Positions 57,320 to 64,000 of a stretch of 64,000 bases of DNA are shown one piece after another. This DNA is from Chlamydoabsidia padenii (lineage: Eukaryota > Mucoromycota > Mucoromycetes > Mucorales > Cunninghamellaceae), in contig JAIWND010000006.1 in the NCBI GenBank assembly GCA_025330725.1, positions 1,240,001-1,304,000 on the forward strand. The letters are read 5' to 3'. The notes under the pieces were generated by a model that ran no database searches, had not been told where the DNA came from, and saw only the letters and a list, made by a program, of their open reading frames with translations. A program made the translations under genes and the position numbers. Numbering within the stretch: the first letter of the stretch is position 1; each line of letters starts with the position of its first letter.

Positions 57320-58082
57320 TACGATCGCAAAGTCAAAGATGTACATTATGTCATTGCTCTTTCTCTCTATGTATCAACCTTTTCCCAATGAGTGCACCAA
57401 ATCAAGTTTATGTACGACAAGTGTAGGGAGGCCTTACTATAGTTCTGGTGGAAGGAATGAGAACAACAAGATAAGCGGGGCTGGAATTTGCATTTTCTGC
57501 ATGAAAGCTGGATTTGAAAATGGAATGTCTGATAAACAGGTACATACATATTCATCCTACATGTAAAAAGATCACTTGAATAGCTATGTTTAATAAAATA
57601 ATACAAGACAAAAAAAAAAAAGAGCTTTATTGTAATACAGCAATGAAGAAGAATATAAAAAAAAGTTTTAACAAGTATGAAGTACAAATTAACATTAAGT
57701 TGTAAGAAGTGTAATAAAAGTAAAAATAAGTAGAGAAGTGCAACAAGGTAAAAGGTAAAAAGTAAGAAGTAAGAGGAAAAATATAAATAACAAAGGGGTC
57801 TACTTCTAATACAGTGTAAATATAAGATGAATAGAGAATACAGGAATACAAGTTAGACAGAGAAGGAAAGGAGAAATAGATAAACTAGTAAAGTAAGTAA
57901 TAAAAAGTATAAATATGTGAAGGGCATCAAATACAACTTGTAACAAAAAAAAAAGTTGATTGACATAAAATAAAAAGATGATGAAGGTTCACTTTGCTCC
58001 ATCTATAATATAAAGTGAATCAGCAGTTAATAAGCCATCCATTCCTGATGTTCATTCTATTCAACCTTATCTTACCAAACGT
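57320..58082. other. Low-complexity spacer
   Basis: Downstream of the C2-like remnant the sequence turns into A/G-rich repeats of AAGTA/AAGAAGTA type (about 57660-57960). It lies 3' of the DUF3712 gene. A plus frame at 57339-57566 is not supported by any motif. Confidence 0.4.
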
Positions 58083-59279
58083 TTATAGCTTGAAGGGGAA
58101 GACAAAGTGAGCATCATTCAAAGAGGGAGATGACGAAGAGGAGGCATCTTGTTTAGCAGCAACAGGTTCAGAGCTGGGAGTGGAAGATACTTTGGGAGTT
58201 TCAGTTGGCTTGTCAGTAGGAGTTTCAGTTGGCTTGTCAGTAGGTGTTTCGGTGGACTTGTCACTAGCAGTTGGAGTAGGTGTTTCAGTTGTGCTGGTAG
58301 GTGTAACAGAACTGGTAGCATTCGAATTTCCAGCATTGCCGGGGCTTTCCAAAGGATTACCAGTGGTGTTAAGACCAGGACCCAAAGGAATGTTGAATAG
58401 ACCCGCATCAACGTCAAGTTCCGTAGCCACAAGTTCTTGATGGTAGTAGAAGCTAGTAAAAATAGAATCATATTAGTCTTTTATCTTTATTTTCCCGATT
58501 CTTTTCTTTTTTTTCCTTTTACCTTGCTTCATAACCACCAGGACCACCGACCGTGCAAGTGATGTTTTGTTGCATGTTCATGCTCTTGTCCTTGGCAGTG
58601 ATGACGGAAAGCAATTTACCGAGATCAGCATCCAAAACCACAGGCCAGGCATCGCAAGTAACCTTTCCACCAGCAGGGACAGTACAAGGACTAGGCATCG
58701 AATCAACATGACCAACTTGGAAAGGAGAGCCACCATTGGGGAAGATCACAACAGAATGGACACCAGTTAGAGTATAAGCAGTACCAAGAGGATTTTGCAG
58801 AGTTACATAAGCACGAGCTTTCTTGGCAAGGATTTCGGCTATCGTGACACTGACCTTCACCCCAGCAATTAGATTGGCTTGGAATCCACTCATGGTGGTG
58901 GAGAGTTTGACATTGCTTAAAGCTTTTTGGAGAGGTACAATGGTAGTGGATTGAGGAGTACCAGCAATAGTCAAAGGAATTTGAGGGACATTGGTTAAGT
59001 AAGCGGTAAAGACCGCGCCAATAACTGGAGCCGGGCCAAAGAGATGTATTTCACAGTTGTAGTTGTTGACACCAGGTTTGATCACAGTGTTTTTCATATA
59101 TGCTATACCCACAGAAATTCCACCAGGACCCAGAGCAGAGAAGTTGATATCACCCACAGTAATTGTGATTTGAGAAGGATTGGTCAAGGCCACAGTAGCG
59201 CTGATAATAGCATAATCTTTGGTACCGCCAGTTACGCTGAGTGAGACAATTTGAGATTTTCCTTGGAAGTTGGCAAAAC

Positions 59280-59357
<78 letters not shown>

Positions 59358-62300
59358 AGAGAGAGAGAGAGAGTTGGTGAATCATTTGCATAATCAGTCC
59401 CCCTTTTTTTTCATTACTTACCAGCCATTTGAGTTTGTACATCAAAGGGAACACCATCAAGTTGAATATCACCAATAGGCGTAGTAGCAAGAGCATTGGA
59501 AGTACCAGCAAGTCCAAACGTGGCATTAGTCGCTTGAGTAAGAGCGTTGAGGAATTCAGAGAATAAGCCTTGAGCACCATCATAAACCTTGAAAGGTACG
59601 TTGTTGAATTGAGTCTTGATAAGCCCATCTACAGGGGTAGCCGATTCAATGGGGACAGAGAGATGAGCCATTTTATGGCCAGAAGCTTGAGCATCCACCT
59701 CCATACTCAACTGTTTGACACCGAGAGTAAAGCCAAATGGATTCTTGAGTTGAGCGCGGACATCGGAGGAGCTTGCAGGAGCAGCATAAGGATCCTTGGT
59801 AAAGTCGAGTTGCATGTTTTCCATAGTGATGGCAGGAATCAATTCAGGTGGAGCAGGAGGACCGGGCAAGATGACATTTTCAATGTTGAGAGTCTTGAAA
59901 GCTTCAGTAAGCCAACCAACTTGACCAGCAGGACCACTAGCAGAGCTACCCTTGACAGACAAGACAGAGTTTTTAGCAGATAAATAGTTAACAAACACTT
60001 CCTTGATCATCGCCAAACCATGTGCAGTATCTTGAGGGACCATGCTACCAGACATAGAGATTTTAGAAGCACCTGCAGGAGCAAAGTTACCAGGAGAAGC
60101 ACTAAGAGGACCAACTCGAACATCCTTATAGTAACTGTCAAATGACACAGAGTTGAGGTTGAAGCCGACTTGAGAAGGATTGACAATAGTAGTGTCGGCC
60201 ACCAGAAGAATACCTCCATTGTTAGGAGCATCGCCAGGCAAGGTGAAATTGCTGATTGTAACAGCATTCTTGAATCCATTTGCACCCTTGAGAGTCACGA
60301 ATTTTTCCATCTTGATACCAGTGAAAGTAAAGCCCAGAGCTGTGACGGAGACATCATCAGATGTAATATCCCAGACAAATTCTTCGTTGTTGATCATATA
60401 GGAGGCAAATTCTTGCATGGCACCTTGGTCGGTTATCACAAAGTTGGAAGGCACGTCAAATTTAGCACCTTGGTCAGCAATAGCTTGGAGAGCAGGCATA
60501 GTCGCTGTACCGAGAGTCTTTCCTTGCCATCTAATAGTCAATGGTGTAGGGAAGTTAATAGTAGCAGCCATAGGACCAGTCTTGATGATGGAGCCCTTCA
60601 TTTGGACCTTGGCGTTGGTGTTGGTGGGTTCAGATAAGATCAAAGTTTCGAATCCAAGCTCAGCACCGTTGACAATTTGTTGCACAATAGGTTGACCAAC
60701 AATAGGAATCAATCGAGTGACAGTATCATCAGCATTGATTTGCACGCCATTTTGAGAGAAGGACAAAACATCAGTATATTCACCAACTTGAAGGGTCGAT
60801 TCCAAAGCCAAGTCCGTCTTGAGAGCCTTCATAGCTTGCATAACAAAGCTGGAGATATTGAATCCATTGAAGAGAGAAGCAGAAGGAGAGACATCTTCTT
60901 GACCTTGAATATGGAATCCACCCATACCGAGCAAACCATCCAGAGCCTTGGTATCCAATTTAGCATCAACAGCAAGAGATCGCATAAGAAGAGCGACAGC
61001 AGCAGGTTCCATGTTCATTTGCATGTTCAATTGAGGAGAGACAGCAGTAGCATGGCCATTGATGACAAAAGGATTGTTGCTGATATCTTGATCGATATTA
61101 CCAACAGGCATACCCTTGTAAGTTGCTGCAGACTTGACTTTGGTGATGGCCATACCAGCAGTAAAGGGATTGGCAATAGACACGGCAACGTTAACAATGG
61201 TAGTTTGAATGGAGTTGGGAAGCACAGTCAAAGCACCAGTTTGAATCAAAGGAGCCTTGAGACCAGGAAGAGTAGTATCAATCTTTAGTGCACCGAGAGC
61301 CTTGGCCAAAGAAGCAATAGGAGTCGAGCCTTCATAACCACCAATAGCAGCATTGCTGTTTTGACCCATCACGAAAGCACTGAGCATAGTTTGACCTTCT
61401 TCAGATGACTTGGGATCAAAGTTAGCCTTGGCAATCACAGTAGTTTCACCACGATTGAGAGTCAAATTGTTCAGGGCCACAGTACCAACCTGTTTATCAC
61501 CAGCAAACATAGCAAAGGTCACATCACCAACAGACATGCTAAAGTCAGAAGGATTACCCATGGTCACACCAATGTCAAGTTGAAGAGCTTCTTGAGTACC
61601 ACCAGTCATATCCACACTGTTGATCACGGTAGGAGTGCTGTTCAAGAACTGAAGACCATGAAGAGAGGTAGGCACTTCAAATGTAATACCATCAAGAATG
61701 ATTTCACCAATAGGAGTTTGAGTCTTTGTAGTAGCAAGACCAGACACACCAAAAGTATACAAATCTGAAGCAGTCAAATCATAGGTGTAGGAGTTGAAGG
61801 CATCGTTTTTCCCAGGAAGAGCAGCAAGAGAGCCTTGATTGATAGGGAATTGAAGTTTACCAGAAGCTTGATCACTTTGAGACTTGACCCAGGGTACCAC
61901 CAATTCAGAGAAGTTGCCAGTAGAGTTGGTGTTCATGGTAATCTTTTGGGTGACTTCAGTAATATTGAGTGTGAATCCAAAAGGAATGCTATAGTCAGCC
62001 ACAACATTAGGAGCATTAACAATGGGAGCATAAGGATTGTTGGCATCAAACTTGAGATCGAGATAACCCATGCTGACAGCGTTAATAATCTTCATAGGAC
62101 CACCTGCATTAGAGAGACCCACGTTCAATTGCACGGACTTGAAGCCTTCAGTCAACCAGTTGATAGGAGTATGTCCATCAGGAGCAGCAGACACACCAGT
62201 AGCGGAAGTTTGTGAGACACCACCACTAACATAGGTTGAGAACATGACACCAACCTTTGCAAGATCAGCAGCATTGGTCAAAGGTTTAATAGAGCCCTTA

Positions 62301-62531
62301 AGAGGAATGTTGTTTTCACCCTTGGTGAGAGTCACATTCGTTGCAGATACCATACCAAGATTGACACCTTGATAACCAATGTTGAGATTAATAGTACCAA
62401 GTTGGACACCGATGGGAGAAGGACTATTGATCACCGTACCAAGCTCCACCAGAATACCACCATTAGGATCATTTGCAGGCAATTGGAAGGAGTTGATTTT
62501 AACATCCTTGAATCCACCCATACCTTCATGA

Positions 62532-62582
<51 letters not shown>

Positions 62583-63401
62583 GTCAGTTGACGTTTATAA
62601 ATTACGAGATTTAAATGGCATTAATATCCACCAATCATTTTTACGTACCTGGAATAGACACAGTTTTGTCCAAATTGACGGTTGCAGTTCTATATGAAAA
62701 GAAGACGAGAAAGATACAATTAGCTTTATGAATCTTTTTTTTTTTTTTTTTTTTTTGGATAATTACCTTGACAATGCAGAGATGTCACAGCTACCTTTAA
62801 GAGTCCAGTCAAATGTGTCCAAGGCCAACATATCCTTGGTAAAAGAAGCAAAGAAGTTGGGATCTTCAATCAAGAATGGAGTTTGAGCATCCAAATCACC
62901 TTTTCCACCTCCAATAGATGTGCTGGGCAAAGTAACATTTCCAAGCAAAGTATTGTTATAGTAGACCAAAATAGGATTGTGGAAGACAATGCTAGCGCTG
63001 AAGGGACCAGTGTTGGTGAGAGAGCTTCGCATATGCATTTGGAAGGTCTTTTGGATATCATAATCACGCTTGGCAGGTTGACCAGCTTGTTGAGGAGTAT
63101 CGAATGTGATGTCGGCACCATTGACATTAATACCAGCTTGATTCATAAGAGATTGCGCAATCATAGGGAAGAAGACAAAGACAATTAAACATACCACCAC
63201 AACGATGACAATGATAGAGATAATAGAGCAGATAATCCAGTACTTCTTGTTCTTGTAGAATTTCTTCTTTGGTGGTGGAGGAGGCTTTTCAGAATATTCT
63301 TCAAGCATGTTGTCTTCAATACTTCGTTCGCGCGCATTGTGATAGTATTCGTCTTGAGCACTAACGGCAAGAGCATCACTTTCGTGATGAGGCGTTGACA
63401 T
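58083..63401 (-). CDS. Large DUF3712-type surface protein with N-terminal membrane anchor
   Basis: Five exons, 63401-62767, 62689-62649, 62523-59422, 59279-58523 and 58452-58083, encode 1634 residues. A charged cytosolic N-terminus with PPPPPKKK precedes one membrane helix (residues about 54-78, YWIICSIISIIVIVVVVCLI), then a very long non-cytosolic part. This holds repeated beta modules with recurring NPS-x-x-x-x-x-x-G-x-x-x-F patterns (NPSQVGFNLNSVSF, NPSDFSMSVGDVTF, NPSQITITVGDINF), typical of DUF3712 and reminiscent of LEA-2 folds. The C-terminal tail is Thr/Pro-rich with DKPTETPT repeats and no GPI signal. It is probably a type II cell-surface or vacuolar protein; function is unknown. Introns 2 and 3 carry 46- and 73-nt poly-T tracts (sense) before their acceptors. 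Confidence 0.9.
59282..59354. repeat. A73 homopolymer plus (GA)n in intron 3 of the DUF3712 gene
   Basis: A 73-nt A-run followed by (GA)n to about 59374. In the sense strand it is a poly-T tract running directly into the TTTTAG acceptor. Confidence 0.9.
62533..62578. repeat. A46 homopolymer in intron 2 of the DUF3712 gene
   Basis: The sense strand is poly-T shortly before the acceptor GTCATGAAG|GT. Confidence 0.9.
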
Positions 63402-64000
63402 TTAACGATTACGTACAAAGAAGGTGTGGAGTATGTAAGTTGAATAAAAGAGTGGAGAAGTAGATATTATAAAACGAAGGAATGGGAGAGGAGACTGACC
63501 GTAAAAAGATCTTTTTCTGGTCAATAACCAATAAAGTGATTACAGAGGTGGTTATAAAAAAAAAGAAAGTAGAATAAAGAGAAAAGAAAAAGGTAATAAA
63601 GGATACCCGACCTTTTTTTTATTTCATGTCAATTCAAAATCCGACAATCGGGGTTTCTTCTCCACAAAAGTAGGACTAGAATCTCACTGTGTGTCGCCTA
63701 GTTTTTTTTTTTTTGTGTAGCCTTCAACACTTTTCGAAAATACGTAGAGGCAACATGTGAGTTACCCACCGAGTGATATTAAGGTAATCTTAAGATTTAA
63801 ATCTTGTCAAGTTTATCAGGCTTGATTTGTCTTCCGTTTTAATTCATGAAGGGTGTTTCGTTCCTGAAGCTGATGTTGCAAGTCTATTTTCGAGGCAAGG
63901 TACAAAAAGGTTATGGACGTTATTCGTTCCCCTGAATTTCACCTCCGACTTTTTTTTTTCCTTCTTACTCTAGAAAAGCGGTCTATCGACAAAATAGAAT
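63402..64000. other. Promoter of the DUF3712 gene and window edge
   Basis: ATTCAAAATCCGAC lies at 63632-63645. An ATG at 63846 opens MKGVSFLKLMLQVYFRGK with a donor-like GTACAA after it and an acceptor TACTCTAG at about 63974, but splicing gives only a short frame. The start of another plus-strand gene cannot be excluded. Confidence 0.35.

Noticed and set aside
57187..57426. Plus-strand frame with a long poly-Phe run
   Set aside because: It is created by the T60 homopolymer; flanking residues lack any motif.
58149..58440. Gly/Ser/Val-repeat frames on the plus strand
   Set aside because: Antisense of the DKPTETPT repeats of the DUF3712 protein.
1..64000. Secondary-metabolite cluster, CRISPR array, intact transposon or viral insertion
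   Set aside because: No synthase, repeat-spacer array, transposase, reverse transcriptase or viral gene is visible; neighbouring genes are unrelated housekeeping functions.

Overview
The window is nuclear DNA of an early-diverging filamentous fungus, most likely Mucoromycota/Mucorales (Absidia/Cunninghamella-like; lineage inferred, no search run). Support for this: AT-rich spacers, many short (about 50-100 nt) introns with GTAAGT-like donors and CTAAC/CTGAC-like branch sites, very long poly-A/poly-T runs, and a gene set of fungal families (GAS1/GH72, cytochrome b2, SREBP with a bHLH tyrosine, Zn2Cys6 factor, KCS1). There is no rRNA, no convincing tRNA, no CRISPR and no intact transposon. Almost all genes are spliced. 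I rebuilt exon models by hand from phase, splice sites and family motifs; exon coordinates are in each entry. | Layout. 0.7-9.7 kb: AreA-like small protein, an ArsB/NhaD-type permease, RPL13, a DEK_C+SWIB chromatin protein, an orphan one-TM protein and DNAJC17. 9.7-12.1 kb: a gene-poor stretch rich in splice-like signals and short degenerate repeats. 12.1-20.6 kb: synaptobrevin, an oxidoreductase-like mitochondrial protein, glutaryl-CoA dehydrogenase and a membrane-bound SREBP with an in-frame TGA. 21-30.4 kb: a Kin4-type kinase with tandem repeats, GAS1-type glucanosyltransferase and glutamate 5-kinase. 30.9-42.8 kb: Zn2Cys6 regulator, a damaged small gene, choline/ethanolamine kinase, UvrD/Srs2-type helicase and syntaxin-16/Tlg2. 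43.1-63.4 kb: GH27 alpha-galactosidase, cytochrome b2 lactate dehydrogenase, GRAM-TBC Rab-GAP, inositol hexakisphosphate kinase, PHAF1/UPF0183 protein, a small unknown gene, a C2-like remnant and a 1634-residue DUF3712 surface protein. | The genes are ordinary housekeeping, trafficking and metabolic functions and do not form an operon or cluster. Trafficking genes recur (R-SNARE, Tlg2, TBC Rab-GAP, PHAF1), but I see no evidence that they are co-regulated beyond the shared promoter element. The most interesting window-wide signal is a repeated element, TTCAAATCCCGMC (reverse complement GKCGGGATTTGAA), about 60-150 bp upstream of many start codons on either strand and also in a few convergent spacers. 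I did not find a convincing undescribed multi-gene system.
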